Assembly (NCBI GenBank): GCA_017518255.1
Contig: JAFWVK010000070.1
Location: forward strand, 1-34,958
Direction: 5' to 3'
Length of the DNA: 34,958 bases
Origin: Oscillospiraceae bacterium
GTDB taxonomy: Bacteria; Bacillota; Clostridia; Oscillospirales; Ruminococcaceae
Shown one piece after another: positions 1-8,753 of the stretch (the first letter of the stretch is position 1; every line of letters begins with the position of its first letter). The position numbers and the translations under genes are program-made. The notes beneath the pieces are model-generated. The model was not told the DNA's origin and did not search any database. It was given only the letters and a program-made list of their open reading frames with translations.

Positions 1-446
1 AGCTCCTGATCGGAGAGCTGCACACCTGCGATGTTGATCGTTCTGAACCAGTCGAGCTTCTCCTTGTCGTTGCCCGTGCAGATGTAGATCATGAGCTTGT
101 AGTCGAGGATCTGCTTCTGCTCCGTTGCGGTCAGACTATGAAAATAGCGGTTGCCGATGGAAAAATCGCCGCTCACATACTGACACAGGCTGATTGTGCG
201 CTGCTGTCCGTCCAGAAGCTCAAATGTGCCGTCATCGGTCGCACACCAGTACATGACATTTAACGGAAAGCCTTTCATGACGGTATCAAGAACAGCGTCA
301 CGCTCTTTCTGACCATAGACAAACTCTCGCTGAAACGCAGGACGGATATTCAGCTTACCGCCGTAGCCGGTCACGCCTTTCTCGGCACTATCCTGATAGC
401 CTTCTGTAACTTCACGGACTGTAATCTCTTTCAGATTGATTTGCAT
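1..446 (-). CDS. DUF262 (GmrSD N-terminal-like) protein, C-terminus outside window
   Basis: The minus-strand frame is open from an ATG at 446 to the window edge, so only about 148 N-terminal residues are seen. It contains the two hallmarks of DUF262/GmrSD N-terminal domains: an R-P-A-F-Q-R-E-F-V-Y segment near residue 36 and L-L-D-G-Q-Q-R-T near residue 80, the DGQQR nucleotide-binding motif. GmrSD-type proteins are NTP-dependent nucleases active on modified DNA, and DUF262 proteins often sit in defence loci. The start is supported by a GAGGTGA Shine-Dalgarno that overlaps the stop codon of the upstream methyltransferase fragment, so the two were one transcript. The nuclease half, if present, is not visible, so restriction activity is only an inference. 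Confidence 0.8.
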   Translation of the reverse strand, partial: MQINLKEITVREVTEGYQDSAEKGVTGYGGKLNIRPAFQREFVYGQKERDAVLDTVMKGFPLNVMYWCATDDGTFELLDGQQRTISLCQYVSGDFSIGNRYFHSLTATEQKQILDYKLMIYICTGNDKEKLDWFRTINIAGVQLSDQE

Positions 447-452
447 GGATAA

Positions 453-698
453 TCACCTCTTTTTGATAAAAATACGCTTATACTTCTTTTCTCCTGCAAC
501 AAGTGGCTGTGCAACTTTGCTTTCTTCTATCCAAAGTCCATTTGAAAACCCTTTACCTTCACTTTCAGTTGCTCCTATGATTTCAAATTGAGATGGATTA
601 TAATGCTGCATGAATGTTATTGGAACACCCATTGCTCCGTCATAGTCACATGGGATTTCAGCACTTTTGCTCACTTCGATAGCATCGTAGTTGTCATA
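453..698 (-). pseudogene. C-terminal fragment of EcoRI-type adenine-specific DNA methyltransferase
   Basis: The reading frame resembles the C-terminus of the EcoRI-family adenine methyltransferases: Y-D-N-Y-D-A-I-E-V, then I-P-C-D-Y-D-G-A-M-G-V-P-I-T-F and Y-N-P-S-Q-F-E-I-I-G, ending in K-R-I-F-I-K-K-R. The first motif lies upstream of the GTG at 674 that would start a 73-residue ORF, so that GTG is not a real start. The similarity stops near 698, where the sequence becomes the leader of the divergent XRE gene. The whole SAM-binding and catalytic part is missing. This is the stump of a restriction-modification gene that was deleted or replaced. Its stop codon is coupled to the DUF262 start. 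Confidence 0.7.
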
Positions 699-742
699 AA
701 GAATAATTAACCAAACAGAACATAAATAAGGAGTGAACCACC

Positions 743-1234
743 ATGAGCATTATCGGAGATAAGATACACCGCATTCGTGATTTCAGAGGAATGACGCAGA
801 AACAGCTCGGTATGGCTGTCGGCTTTGACGAGAGGTCTGCCGATGTCCGCATCGCACAGTATGAATCAGGCACACGCACGCCCAAGCAGGCACTTGTCGA
901 ATTGCTTGCCGAAGCTCTGGACGTGAATCCCCGTTTCCTCGCAGACGATGAGATTCTCGGAGCTGAGGGCGTTATGATGATGCTCTTTGAGCTTGACGAG
1001 CATTACCCGATCAGCATTGAGGACTGCGAAGATGAGGACGGCAACAGAAGAAAGGGCATTATTATCGGCTCTATCCTGATGACTGACCTCCTTTCTGAGT
1101 GGCAGAGACGAAAAAAAGACCTTGCTGACGGTAAGATCAGCAAGGCCGAATATACAGAATGGAAGCTCAATTGGCCGAAAACGACCGATGACTGCGGAAA
1201 GCACGAACCTGCGAAAGAGTGGCGTAACTTATAA
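743..1234 (+). CDS. XRE-family transcriptional regulator
   Basis: The protein has 163 residues and starts at ATG 743 after an AAGGAGTG Shine-Dalgarno. An N-terminal Cro/C1-type helix-turn-helix spans about residues 5-62, with M-T-Q-K-Q-L-G-M-A-V-G-F as the first helices and R-I-A-Q-Y-E-S-G-T-R-T-P-K as the recognition region. The rest is an acidic and then charged segment without a recognised domain. Such regulators commonly accompany mobile or defence elements. It is divergent from the methyltransferase stump and DUF262 gene, so control of that promoter is plausible but not shown. The XRE assignment is firm and the target is unknown. Confidence 0.85.
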   Translation: MSIIGDKIHRIRDFRGMTQKQLGMAVGFDERSADVRIAQYESGTRTPKQALVELLAEALDVNPRFLADDEILGAEGVMMMLFELDEHYPISIEDCEDEDGNRRKGIIIGSILMTDLLSEWQRRKKDLADGKISKAEYTEWKLNWPKTTDDCGKHEPAKEWRNL

Positions 1235-1346
1235 GCCACTTGAAGCGCAGAATAATTCCGCTTAGCTCCCTGTTATCAAATTGTTATCACTGAGATTTTG
1301 AGACTTCGGAAATGGCGTATCTACGCCGTTTCTGGGGTCTTGTTTA
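1235..1346. other. Intergenic junction at guaA 3' end; candidate recombination site
   Basis: This gap holds two direct copies of TGTTATCA at 1271-1278 and 1282-1289 (11-bp period). It also holds an imperfect inverted repeat, GAAATGGCGTA at 1309-1319 against TACGCCGTTTC at 1322-1332, which may also terminate guaA although it lacks a clear U-run. The 3' end of guaA is a known target for integrative elements, and the genes to the left are accessory in type. That makes this a possible element boundary. The second copy of the duplicated target cannot be seen. Confidence 0.3.
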
Positions 1347-2327
1347 TTATTCCCACTCAATTGTGGCAGAGGGCTTCGGTGTGAGGTCAAACAGAACTCT
1401 GTTTACATTCTCAACCTCGGCTGTAATTCTTGCGGTAATGTGCTGGAGCAGCTCGAACGGAACGTTCTCAACGGTTGCAGTCATGGCATCCTTTGTATTT
1501 ACCGCACGGATAATCACAGGATATGCAAAGGTACGCTTGCCGTCTTTGACACCGACAGACTTGAAATCCGGAACAGCGGTAAAATACTGCCAGACCTTGC
1601 CTTCCAGACCGTTCTTTGCAAATTCTTCGCGAAGGATCGCATCGCTCTCCCGAACCGCTTCAAGACGGTCGCGGGTAATTGCGCCCAGGCAGCGAACGCC
1701 GAGACCCGGACCCGGGAACGGCTGACGGTATACCATGCTGTCCGGCAGACCCAGTGCTTTACCGACAACTCTGACTTCATCCTTAAAGAGCAGCTTAATC
1801 GGCTCGACCAGTTCAAAATGCATATCCTCCGGCAGACCGCCGACATTGTGATGCGCCTTTACGCCGTCGCTTTCGAGGATATCCGGATAAATGGTTCCCT
1901 GTGCAAGGAACTCAATGCCGTCCTGCTTCCGCGCTTCCTCCTCAAACACACGGATAAACTCTGCGCCGATGATCTTGCGCTTGCGCTCCGGCTCTGCAAC
2001 ACCTGCCAGCTTATCCAGAAAACGGTCAACCGCATCCACATAAATCAGATTTGCATTCATCTGATTCCGGAACACTTCGATGACCTGTTCCGGTTCGCCT
2101 TTCCGCAGCAGTCCGTGATTGACATGCACACACACAAGCTGCTGTCCGACTGCCTTAATCAGCAAAGCCGCAACAACAGAGCTGTCTACGCCGCCGGACA
2201 GTGCCAGCAGAACCTTTTTGCTGCCGATCTGTTCGCGGAGCTGCTGAATCTGCTCATTGATAAATGCCTGTGCCAGTGCCTCATCGGTAATTCTCGCCAT
2301 GCTTTCGGGTCTCACATCAGAACTCAT
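1347..2327 (-). CDS. guaA: GMP synthase ATP-pyrophosphatase subunit/domain (no amidotransferase domain)
   Basis: GMP synthase amidates XMP to GMP using ATP. This protein has 326 residues from ATG 2327, chosen because AAGGAGG lies 6 nt upstream and because the longer frame runs back through a consensus promoter. It has the PP-loop S-G-G-V-D-S-S at residues 44-50, the F-P-G-P-G-L-G-V-R motif and the typical C-terminal dimerisation end T-I-E-W-E. The canonical bacterial enzyme has about 510 residues with an N-terminal class I glutamine amidotransferase. That half is absent here, as in split archaeal-type GuaAa/GuaAb systems. A glutaminase partner elsewhere, or use of free ammonia, must be assumed. 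Monocistronic with its own promoter. Confidence 0.93.
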   Translation of the reverse strand: MSSDVRPESMARITDEALAQAFINEQIQQLREQIGSKKVLLALSGGVDSSVVAALLIKAVGQQLVCVHVNHGLLRKGEPEQVIEVFRNQMNANLIYVDAVDRFLDKLAGVAEPERKRKIIGAEFIRVFEEEARKQDGIEFLAQGTIYPDILESDGVKAHHNVGGLPEDMHFELVEPIKLLFKDEVRVVGKALGLPDSMVYRQPFPGPGLGVRCLGAITRDRLEAVRESDAILREEFAKNGLEGKVWQYFTAVPDFKSVGVKDGKRTFAYPVIIRAVNTKDAMTATVENVPFELLQHITARITAEVENVNRVLFDLTPKPSATIEWE

Positions 2328-2348
2328 ATACATCCTCCTTACCTGAAC

Positions 2349-2408
2349 TTCACATGCCTTATCATGTGAATCTGTCATTATTATAGCATAACCGCACATG
2401 GTTGTCAA
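2349..2408 (-). promoter_or_regulatory. guaA promoter and leader inverted repeat
   Basis: On the minus strand, TTGACA (2403-2408) and TATAAT (2380-2385) are 17 nt apart, an exact sigma-A consensus. Just downstream lies the inverted repeat TTCACATG-N6-CATGTGAA (2349-2370), in the 5' leader before the ribosome binding site. It could be an operator or an RNA hairpin. Its role is unknown. Confidence 0.8.
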
Positions 2409-2450
2409 TCAGAGCGGGAGAAATTCTTCACGCAAAAAGTACATTATTAT

Positions 2451-2488
2451 GGGGACGCCCTTAATCGCAGGGCGTCCCCTTGTTTTTT
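2451..2488 (+). terminator. Rho-independent terminator hairpin, possibly bidirectional
   Basis: GGGGACGCCC (2451-2460) pairs perfectly with GGGCGTCCCC (2470-2479) and is followed by a T-rich run on the plus strand. It lies just after the DUF3810 stop on the minus strand, where the following sequence is A/T-rich but has a weaker U-run. It also insulates guaA. Confidence 0.75.
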
Positions 2489-2509
2489 GCATACAGCTTT
2501 TTCGCGAAT

Positions 2510-3646
2510 TTACAAAGTTCCGTCAAAATACTGCAAAAGCAGCGCAACCACGCCGTCGTAATTGTATTCGCCGAGCACCTTTGCCTGCGTGCTCCAGCCC
2601 TTTTCCGCCGCGGATTCCGCCGTCGAGGAAAAACGCTTCAGCGGGTGGGAATCCGCAGCATAACGCGCCTCAGCCTCCTCCTGACTCTGCTGCCAGTCCT
2701 GACGCACGATGCGGTCAGGCTGAGGCTGTGCCTTATATTCCCGCACAGCCTCAGCAGCCGTATACTCCGAGAGCAGACTTTGCTGATACGCTTCATCCAG
2801 CCAGCAAAACATTTCATAGTATGCCGAATACCGCAAAATCGGATTCTCGCTGCGCGAACAGCCGATATAGCTTAGAAAATTCGCTTCATGCTCCTTGTAA
2901 TAGCCCTTGTGGTGACAGGCTTCATGCGCATACAGCACCGGATAATAGAGCCGGGAGACATATTTGTTTCCGGTCATCTCCATGGTAAAGGGGTATGTAA
3001 AGCCGCCGATTCCCATCCATTCCAGAACATCGGAACAGAGCGCATCTTTCATCGGCGGATAGTAACCGGAAAGCCGCTGAAATTCCGAACCGAGCTGCTG
3101 CATCGCCTTGACAACGACTCTGTCAATTTCCGCTTTTTCCGGCATTTTCAGCCTGCCTTCCGCATCCCGCGGCGCATCATGCGCGGCAGTATTCAGACCG
3201 TTCACCGCATAATTCCGCAGCGCACAGAGCTGCTCTATACTGTATGTTCCGGCAGACTGATAGGTTCCGCCCGCACCGAGAACACTGCCGCGGAACGGGA
3301 CAACCCAGTTTGCCGCATACAAAAAGCCCATGCAGACTGCCGCAGTCAGCAGCGTTCTTCCGTAGGATGCCGCAAAACGGCGATATTTCGGACGTTTCCG
3401 GAAAACCGCCAGCAGAATCAGGATCACTGCCGTCGCCGGAATCAGCAGAATACCGGCATACATCAGAAGTTCTCCGAGCGCAACCGGAAGCCATGCCGTC
3501 AGCCAGCCGACCGCACTCGCAAGATACGGATAAATATGATCGGTATACCGGTCGCAGAAGCTCTGCGAAAAGCTCAGAGCAATCAGCAGAACTGCTGCCG
3601 CAGCAACAGCAATCAGAAAACAATACAGCTTTTTATGCCGCTTCAT
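2510..3646 (-). CDS. DUF3810 family membrane protein with HExxH motif
   Basis: The protein has 378 residues. ATG 3646 is preferred because AAAGGCGGG precedes it, while the longer ORF begins inside the promoter. Three hydrophobic segments (about residues 8-28, 55-82 and 97-115) anchor the N-terminus. The rest is predicted extracytoplasmic. It carries H-E-A-C-H-H-K-G at 241-248 followed by E-H-E-A-N-F, a zincin-like HExxH arrangement conserved in DUF3810, so a membrane metallopeptidase role is plausible but unproven. It lies downstream of trpA but has its own consensus promoter, so it is probably not part of the trp unit. Confidence 0.8.
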   Translation of the reverse strand: MKRHKKLYCFLIAVAAAAVLLIALSFSQSFCDRYTDHIYPYLASAVGWLTAWLPVALGELLMYAGILLIPATAVILILLAVFRKRPKYRRFAASYGRTLLTAAVCMGFLYAANWVVPFRGSVLGAGGTYQSAGTYSIEQLCALRNYAVNGLNTAAHDAPRDAEGRLKMPEKAEIDRVVVKAMQQLGSEFQRLSGYYPPMKDALCSDVLEWMGIGGFTYPFTMEMTGNKYVSRLYYPVLYAHEACHHKGYYKEHEANFLSYIGCSRSENPILRYSAYYEMFCWLDEAYQQSLLSEYTAAEAVREYKAQPQPDRIVRQDWQQSQEEAEARYAADSHPLKRFSSTAESAAEKGWSTQAKVLGEYNYDGVVALLLQYFDGTL

Positions 3647-3670
3647 GCAAAATCCCGCCTTTCTGATTTC

Positions 3671-3699
3671 AGTATAACGAAGAAACACGGAACTGTCAA
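3671..3699 (-). promoter_or_regulatory. Promoter of the DUF3810 gene
   Basis: TTGACA (3694-3699), 17-nt spacer and TATACT (3671-3676) read on the minus strand, about 25 nt before the DUF3810 start. A short A/T hairpin, AAAGAAT-N6-ATTCTTT (3719-3738), lies between the trpA stop and this promoter and may be a weak trp terminator. Confidence 0.75.
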
Positions 3700-3748
3700 G
3701 CGGAAAAATCTTGATTTCAAAGAATGATCATATTCTTTCGGAAAGCAT

Positions 3749-4522
3749 TCACCTGTTCATTGCCTGCTTCATGCTTCTGACAAATGCGCCGACTTCCGGT
3801 GCGGCATTTCTGCCGTGCTGCGCAATCAGACGGACAATTGCAGAACCGACAATGACGCCGTCTGCCGCTTTCGACATACGCTCCGCCTGCTCCGGACCGG
3901 AAATGCCGAAACCGATCGCACAGGGAATATCTGTATTCTCACGGATTTTCGCGGTGATTGCCGCAAGATCCGTCCGGATCTCCGAGCGGACACCCGTTAC
4001 GCCGAGACTGGAAACCACATAGAGAAAACCTTCTGCATCTGTGGCAATTTCCGCAATCCTGTTTTCCGAGGTCGGTGCAATCAGCGAGATAAAGTCAATG
4101 CCGTATTTCCGGCAGGCCGGCGCAAATTCTTCCTTTTCCTCATGCGGTACATCCGGCAGAATGATTCCGTCGATTCCGACCTCCGCACAGCGCTGTGCAA
4201 AGCGCTCAATGCCGTAGGAGAACACGACATTTGCATAAGTCATAAACACCAGCGGGACTTTCACATCCGAACGGATATCCTTTACAAAATCAAAAATTTT
4301 GTCCGTGGTAATGCCGCCGGAAAGCGCCCGGATATTCGCTTCCTGAATGACGGGTCCCTCCGCAGTCGGGTCGGAAAACGGAATGCCCAGTTCAATCAGA
4401 TCCGCGCCGTTTTCCGCCATTTCACGAACGATTTTACCGGTTGTTTCCAGATCCGGATCGCCGCAGGTAATAAACGGAATAAATGCCTTGCCGTTCTGAA
4501 AGGCTGCCTGAATCTTACTCAT
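3749..4522 (-). CDS. trpA: Tryptophan synthase alpha subunit
   Basis: TrpA cleaves indole-3-glycerol phosphate to indole, which is channelled to TrpB. From ATG 4522 the protein has 257 residues, normal for the family. The start overlaps the trpB stop by 8 nt (ATGAGTAA). Visible motifs are F-I-T-C-G-D-P-D near the N-terminus, [11 protein letters not shown] containing the catalytic Glu, and the C-terminal G-F-G-I-S-G-P phosphate-binding loop. The residue matching E. coli Asp60 is Glu (T-A-E-G-P), a conservative change at a catalytic position. Last gene of the operon. Confidence 0.96.
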   Translation of the reverse strand: MSKIQAAFQNGKAFIPFITCGDPDLETTGKIVREMAENGADLIELGIPFSDPTAEGPVIQEANIRALSGGITTDKIFDFVKDIRSDVKVPLVFMTYANVVFSYGIERFAQRCAEVGIDGIILPDVPHEEKEEFAPACRKYGIDFISLIAPTSENRIAEIATDAEGFLYVVSSLGVTGVRSEIRTDLAAITAKIRENTDIPCAIGFGISGPEQAERMSKAADGVIVGSAIVRLIAQHGRNAAPEVGAFVRSMKQAMNR

Positions 4523-5705
4523 GAATATCCTCCCCTCTGTACCGTGCAATCGCTGCACAGTCCTTATCGCCTCTGCCGGAGACTGTAATGACAATGATCC
4601 TGTCCTTTCCCATTTCCGGCGCAATCTTCATTGCATGTGCAACGGCATGTGCCGACTCAATGGCGGGAATAATGCCCTCTGTCCGTGACAGGTATTCAAA
4701 GGCATTTACGGCCTCGTCATCGGTCACGGCAACATATTCCGCTCTGCCGGTGTCATGCAGCCATGCATGTTCCGGACCGATACCGGGATAATCCAGTCCG
4801 GCAGAAATTGAATAAACCGGAGCAATCTGACCGTATGCATCCTGACAGAAATAGGATTTCATGCCGTGGAAAATTCCGAGCTTTCCGGTGTTGATTGTTG
4901 CAGCGGTCTCAAAAGTGTCAATGCCTCTGCCGGCAGCTTCACAGCCGATCAGGCGGACATTCCTTTCATCAATAAAATGGTAGAAAGAGCCGATTGCATT
5001 GGAACCGCCGCCGACACATGCCATTACGGCATCGGGCAGCCTGCCCTCCTTTTCGAGCATCTGCGCTTTGATCTCCTTTGAGATGACCGCCTGAAAATCG
5101 CGGACAATTGTCGGAAACGGGTGCGGTCCCATGACTGACCCCAGACAGTAATGCGTATCGGCAATACGGCTTGTCCATTCGCGCATCGCCTCGGAAACTG
5201 CATCCTTCAGGGTCGCGGTTCCGGTTGTCACGGGAATCACCTCCGCGCCGAGCAGCCGCATCCGGTAGACGTTCAGCGCCTGACGCTTTGTATCCTCCTC
5301 ACCCATGAACACAACGCACTCCATCCCCATCAGTGCGGCAGCGGTTGCCGTCGCGACACCGTGCTGACCGGCGCCTGTCTCTGCAATCAGGCGGGTCTTG
5401 CCCATTTTCTTCGCGAGCAGAGCCTGACCGAGCACATTGTTGATTTTATGCGCTCCGGTGTGGTTCAGGTCCTCGCGCTTGAGATAAATCTTTGCACCGC
5501 CGAGCGCCTGTGTCAGCTTCTCTGCATAATACAGCCGAGAGGGACGGTTTGCATATTCATTAAACAGTGTCTCCAGTTCCGCATTGAACTGCGGATCGTT
5601 TTTATAGTGATTGTAAGCTGCTTCCAGCTCAATCACGGCATTCATCAATGTTTCGGGGATATACTGTCCGCCGTGAATTCCGAAGCGTCCCGCCTGATTG
5701 GTCAT
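4515..5705 (-). CDS. trpB: Tryptophan synthase beta subunit
   Basis: TrpB is the PLP enzyme that condenses indole and serine to tryptophan. The 396-residue length is typical of TrpB1. The PLP lysine sits in [19 protein letters not shown] follows, and the phosphate-binding loop is C-V-G-G-G-S-N-A. The ATG at 5705 overlaps the trpF stop by 4 nt (ATGA), behind AGGAGGT, so translation is coupled. It also overlaps trpA. All residues expected for activity that can be checked by eye are present. Confidence 0.97.
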   Translation of the reverse strand: MTNQAGRFGIHGGQYIPETLMNAVIELEAAYNHYKNDPQFNAELETLFNEYANRPSRLYYAEKLTQALGGAKIYLKREDLNHTGAHKINNVLGQALLAKKMGKTRLIAETGAGQHGVATATAAALMGMECVVFMGEEDTKRQALNVYRMRLLGAEVIPVTTGTATLKDAVSEAMREWTSRIADTHYCLGSVMGPHPFPTIVRDFQAVISKEIKAQMLEKEGRLPDAVMACVGGGSNAIGSFYHFIDERNVRLIGCEAAGRGIDTFETAATINTGKLGIFHGMKSYFCQDAYGQIAPVYSISAGLDYPGIGPEHAWLHDTGRAEYVAVTDDEAVNAFEYLSRTEGIIPAIESAHAVAHAMKIAPEMGKDRIIVITVSGRGDKDCAAIARYRGEDIHE

Positions 5706-6346
5706 AATAATACCTCCTGTTCCTTGTCCGCATGCCGGACCTCTGTTACAAACGCTTTCATCTTCTCAGAATCTTTTCTGCCGTCTGTCTCTACACCGCT
5801 GCTGACATCCACGCCGCAGGGGCGGTAACCGGAAACAGCAGCAGCTACATTTCCCGGATGAAGCCCGCCTGCAAGCAGAAAGGGGCGCGAAAAACCTTTT
5901 TCCAGCAGGGAAAGATCAAAGCCCTCCCCTGTCCCGCCGATACCGTGATCAAGCAGAACCAGATCCGCCTCTGAATGCTCCGCCTGCCGCAGATCCCGTT
6001 CCGACTCAATTCGGAATGCCTGAATCACCGGCAGAGAGCAGCGCTTTCGCAGCTTCATCAGATAGGCGGCATCCTCCTGTCCGTGCAGCTGCACAAGCTG
6101 AATCAGCCCTTTTTCCGCAAAAGCGCAAATCTCCGCAATCTGCGCATTGACAAAGACGCCGGTCAGCGGAATATCCGGATTCAGCGCCCTGCGGATTCGC
6201 TTTACCGTTTCTGCGGATACTGTCCGCTTTCTGTCCGGCGCGAGAATCACTCCTGCAAAATCGGCGCATGCTTCACTGACATATTCTGCATCCTGTTCCG
6301 ACATCAGGCCGCAAATTTTGATTTTAGTCCGGGAAGAAATGCTCAT
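5702..6346 (-). CDS. trpF: Phosphoribosylanthranilate isomerase
   Basis: TrpF performs the Amadori rearrangement of phosphoribosylanthranilate to CdRP, the third committed step after anthranilate. The 214-residue (beta/alpha)8 protein opens with K-I-K-I-C-G-L carrying the catalytic Cys, and ends with [15 protein letters not shown], which carries the general-acid Asp and phosphate site. Start ATG 6346 overlaps the trpC stop by 4 nt. It is a separate gene here, not fused to trpC as in enterobacteria. Confidence 0.95.
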   Translation of the reverse strand: MSISSRTKIKICGLMSEQDAEYVSEACADFAGVILAPDRKRTVSAETVKRIRRALNPDIPLTGVFVNAQIAEICAFAEKGLIQLVQLHGQEDAAYLMKLRKRCSLPVIQAFRIESERDLRQAEHSEADLVLLDHGIGGTGEGFDLSLLEKGFSRPFLLAGGLHPGNVAAAVSGYRPCGVDVSSGVETDGRKDSEKMKAFVTEVRHADKEQEVLL

Positions 6347-7143
6347 GTGCGGTCTCCTCTCAGTTCGTGCAGAGCTTTTGTCTTATCCGCCGCACGCATC
6401 AGCGTTTCACCGATCAGAACCGCATCTGCACCCGCATCCCGCGCAGCCTGCACATCCGCCGGAGTACGGATTCCGCTTTCCGCAACAAATAAAATCCCCT
6501 CCGGAACATATCCGCGCAGCCGGACGGCATTCTGCGGATCCACGGTAAAATCGCCGAGATTGCGGTTATTCACGCCGATGATGCGCGCACCGGCACGGAC
6601 GGCGGTTTCAATCTCCTGCACGGTATGCGCTTCGGTCAGCGCCGAAAGTCCGACCGAGTCCGCAATTTCCAGATATTCCCGCAGCTGTCCGGCATCCAGA
6701 ATCGAACAGATCAGCAGAACCGCCGATGCGCCGAGCAGCTTCGCCTCATAGATCATATACGGATCCACGGTAAAGTCTTTCCGCAGACAGGGAAGTGCAA
6801 CGGCTTCCGCAATCTCCTGCAAATACCGGTTGCTGCCCAGAAACCGGCTCGGCTCAGTCAGAACGCTGATGCAGTCGGCACCTGCTGCTTCGTATTCCTT
6901 TGCAATTTGCAAATACGGGAACTCCGGCGCAATCAGACCCTTTGAAGGAGATGCCTTTTTACATTCGCAGATGAATGCAATGTCGTCATTTCTTTGCAGT
7001 GCATGTTCAAAAGCAAACATGCCTTTCGGCATATATTCAGCTTCTGCGCGGACGGAGAACAGCGGCCTTCTGCTCTTTGCACGTTCAGTCCGTTCGGCTG
7101 CATACGCTGCCAGTTCGTTCAGAATCTGCTCCATACCGCTCAC
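6343..7143 (-). CDS. trpC: Indole-3-glycerol-phosphate synthase
   Basis: TrpC closes the indole ring of CdRP to give indole-3-glycerol phosphate. The protein has 266 residues if GTG 7143 is used, which overlaps the trpD stop as GTGA. The alternative ATG at 7134 would remove three residues. No strong Shine-Dalgarno is seen for either, which fits translational coupling. Motifs include [17 protein letters not shown], the G-V-N-N-R-N-L loop and A-E-S-G-I. It is a standalone single-domain enzyme. Confidence 0.95.
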   Translation of the reverse strand: MSGMEQILNELAAYAAERTERAKSRRPLFSVRAEAEYMPKGMFAFEHALQRNDDIAFICECKKASPSKGLIAPEFPYLQIAKEYEAAGADCISVLTEPSRFLGSNRYLQEIAEAVALPCLRKDFTVDPYMIYEAKLLGASAVLLICSILDAGQLREYLEIADSVGLSALTEAHTVQEIETAVRAGARIIGVNNRNLGDFTVDPQNAVRLRGYVPEGILFVAESGIRTPADVQAARDAGADAVLIGETLMRAADKTKALHELRGDRT

Positions 7144-8753
7144 CGGTTCGATGCCGCAACAAAGGCATCCAGCACGGCGAGTGCCTTTCCGCTGTCAATC
7201 AGCTCTGCCGCCAGTGCAACACCGTCCTTCATGGATATTGCCTTACCTGCGATATACAGAGCTGCTCCGGCATTCAGAAGAACGGCATTGCGCTTGTGTC
7301 CGCGCTCTTTTCCGGAAAGGATTGCACGGGTGATTGCCGCATTCTCCTCCGGTGTTCCGCCGGCAATATCTGCCTTTTCACAGCGCTCAAATCCGAAATC
7401 TTCCGGAGAAATTGTGTAGGTCTTGATATCGCCCTCCGCAAACTGGCAGACCAGCGTATCGGAGCTGAGTGATATTTCGTCAAGCTTATCCAGCCCGTAT
7501 ACGACCATGCCGCGGCGAACGCCGAGACGCATCTGCACCTGCGCGACAATCTCCGCCAAAGATGCATCGTAAACACCGAGCAGTGCATAGGTCGGATTCG
7601 CCGGATTGGTCAGCGGTCCGAGAATATTGAAGACCGTCCGGATGCCGAGTTCCCTGCGGATTGCACCGACGTATTTCATAGAGGTGTGGTATTTCTGCGC
7701 GAAGAAAAAGCACATGCCGACTTCATCAAGCAGGCTGACCGCTTTCTCCGGATCCTGCACAATATTGACGCCGAGCGCTTCGAGGCAGTCTGCCGTTCCG
7801 CATTTGGAGGATGCCGCACGGTTGCCGTGCTTGGCTACCTTTGCACCGCCTGCCGCCGCAACAAGCGCCGCCGTCGTGGAGATGTTGAAGCTGTTGGCAT
7901 TGTCGCCGCCGGTTCCGACAATTTCCAGAACAGGCTCCGGATACCGGACCGGCGTTGCATGCTCCCGCATTGCAGCAGCGCAGCCGGATATTTCGTCAAT
8001 TGTCTCTGCTTTTGCACTCTTAGTCGAAAGCGCAGCCAGAAACGCCGCATTCTGCGTCGGCGTTGTTTCGCCGTTCATGATTTCGTTCATAACACCGTAT
8101 GCTTCCTGATAAGTCAGTTCCTGCTTATCCACGATTTTTTTGATTGCTTCGCTGATCATCTTTTTTTCCTCCTTTTTTTCACCTGAGGTGTACTGTAAAA
8201 AATTCCTGAGGATCTGTTTCCCGTCCGGTGTCAGTACAGATTCCGGATGGAACTGCACCCCGAAAACAGGGTAAGATTCATGCTGCACTGCCATAATCTC
8301 TCCGTCCGCCGTATATGCCGTGACGCGCAGACAGAACGGAAGCGTCTTTTCGTCGGCTGCAAGGGAATGATACCGCGCAACCTTCACTTTCTCCGGCAGA
8401 CCCCGGAACAGCGGACAGCTTTGTGAAACAAATGTCTCGGACTGCTTGCCGTGCATCAGTCTTTTCGCATGGACAATCTTTGCGCCGAATGCCGCACAGA
8501 TTGCCTGGTGTCCGAGACAGACGCCGAGAATCGGGATTTCCGCGCCGAGCTTTTGCACTGTTTCGATGATTACGCCCGCATCCTCCGGTCTGCCCGGACC
8601 GGGCGAGAGAATGATATGGCTCGGTTTGCGTTCCGCGATTTCCGAAACCGTCAGTTCATCGTTGCGGATGACTTCTATCTCCTGTGAAAGCTCTCCGAGA
8701 TACTGATACAAATTATAGGAGAAGCTGTCGTAATTATCAATTAACAGAATCAT
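7140..8753 (-). CDS. trpGD: Bifunctional anthranilate synthase component II / anthranilate phosphoribosyltransferase
   Basis: This 537-residue fusion supplies ammonia to TrpE and then adds phosphoribose to anthranilate. Residues 1-190 are the class I glutaminase, with catalytic Cys79 in G-V-C-L-G-H-Q-A and the H169/E171 pair in F-H-P-E-S. Residues 199-537 are TrpD, with G-T-G-G-D, N-I-S-T-T-A and K-H-G-N-R-A. The linker G-E-K-K-E-E-K-K-M is encoded by a strong Shine-Dalgarno (AAAGGAGG at 8168-8175) placed 8 nt before the internal ATG (8159), which starts the TrpD domain exactly. TrpD may therefore also be made alone. The start overlaps the trpE stop by 4 nt. Confidence 0.95.
   Translation of the reverse strand: MILLIDNYDSFSYNLYQYLGELSQEIEVIRNDELTVSEIAERKPSHIILSPGPGRPEDAGVIIETVQKLGAEIPILGVCLGHQAICAAFGAKIVHAKRLMHGKQSETFVSQSCPLFRGLPEKVKVARYHSLAADEKTLPFCLRVTAYTADGEIMAVQHESYPVFGVQFHPESVLTPDGKQILRNFLQYTSGEKKEEKKMISEAIKKIVDKQELTYQEAYGVMNEIMNGETTPTQNAAFLAALSTKSAKAETIDEISGCAAAMREHATPVRYPEPVLEIVGTGGDNANSFNISTTAALVAAAGGAKVAKHGNRAASSKCGTADCLEALGVNIVQDPEKAVSLLDEVGMCFFFAQKYHTSMKYVGAIRRELGIRTVFNILGPLTNPANPTYALLGVYDASLAEIVAQVQMRLGVRRGMVVYGLDKLDEISLSSDTLVCQFAEGDIKTYTISPEDFGFERCEKADIAGGTPEENAAITRAILSGKERGHKRNAVLLNAGAALYIAGKAISMKDGVALAAELIDSGKALAVLDAFVAASNR

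Noticed and set aside
1271..1289. TGTTATCA repeats near guaA as a relative of the spoVT att arms, which also contain TGTTATCA
   Set aside because: Only eight bases agree, and the flanks and symmetry differ. Chance is the simpler explanation.
2328..2408. N-terminal extension of guaA by 27 residues
   Set aside because: It would be encoded by the -35/-10 promoter and leader inverted repeat. AAGGAGG points to ATG 2327.
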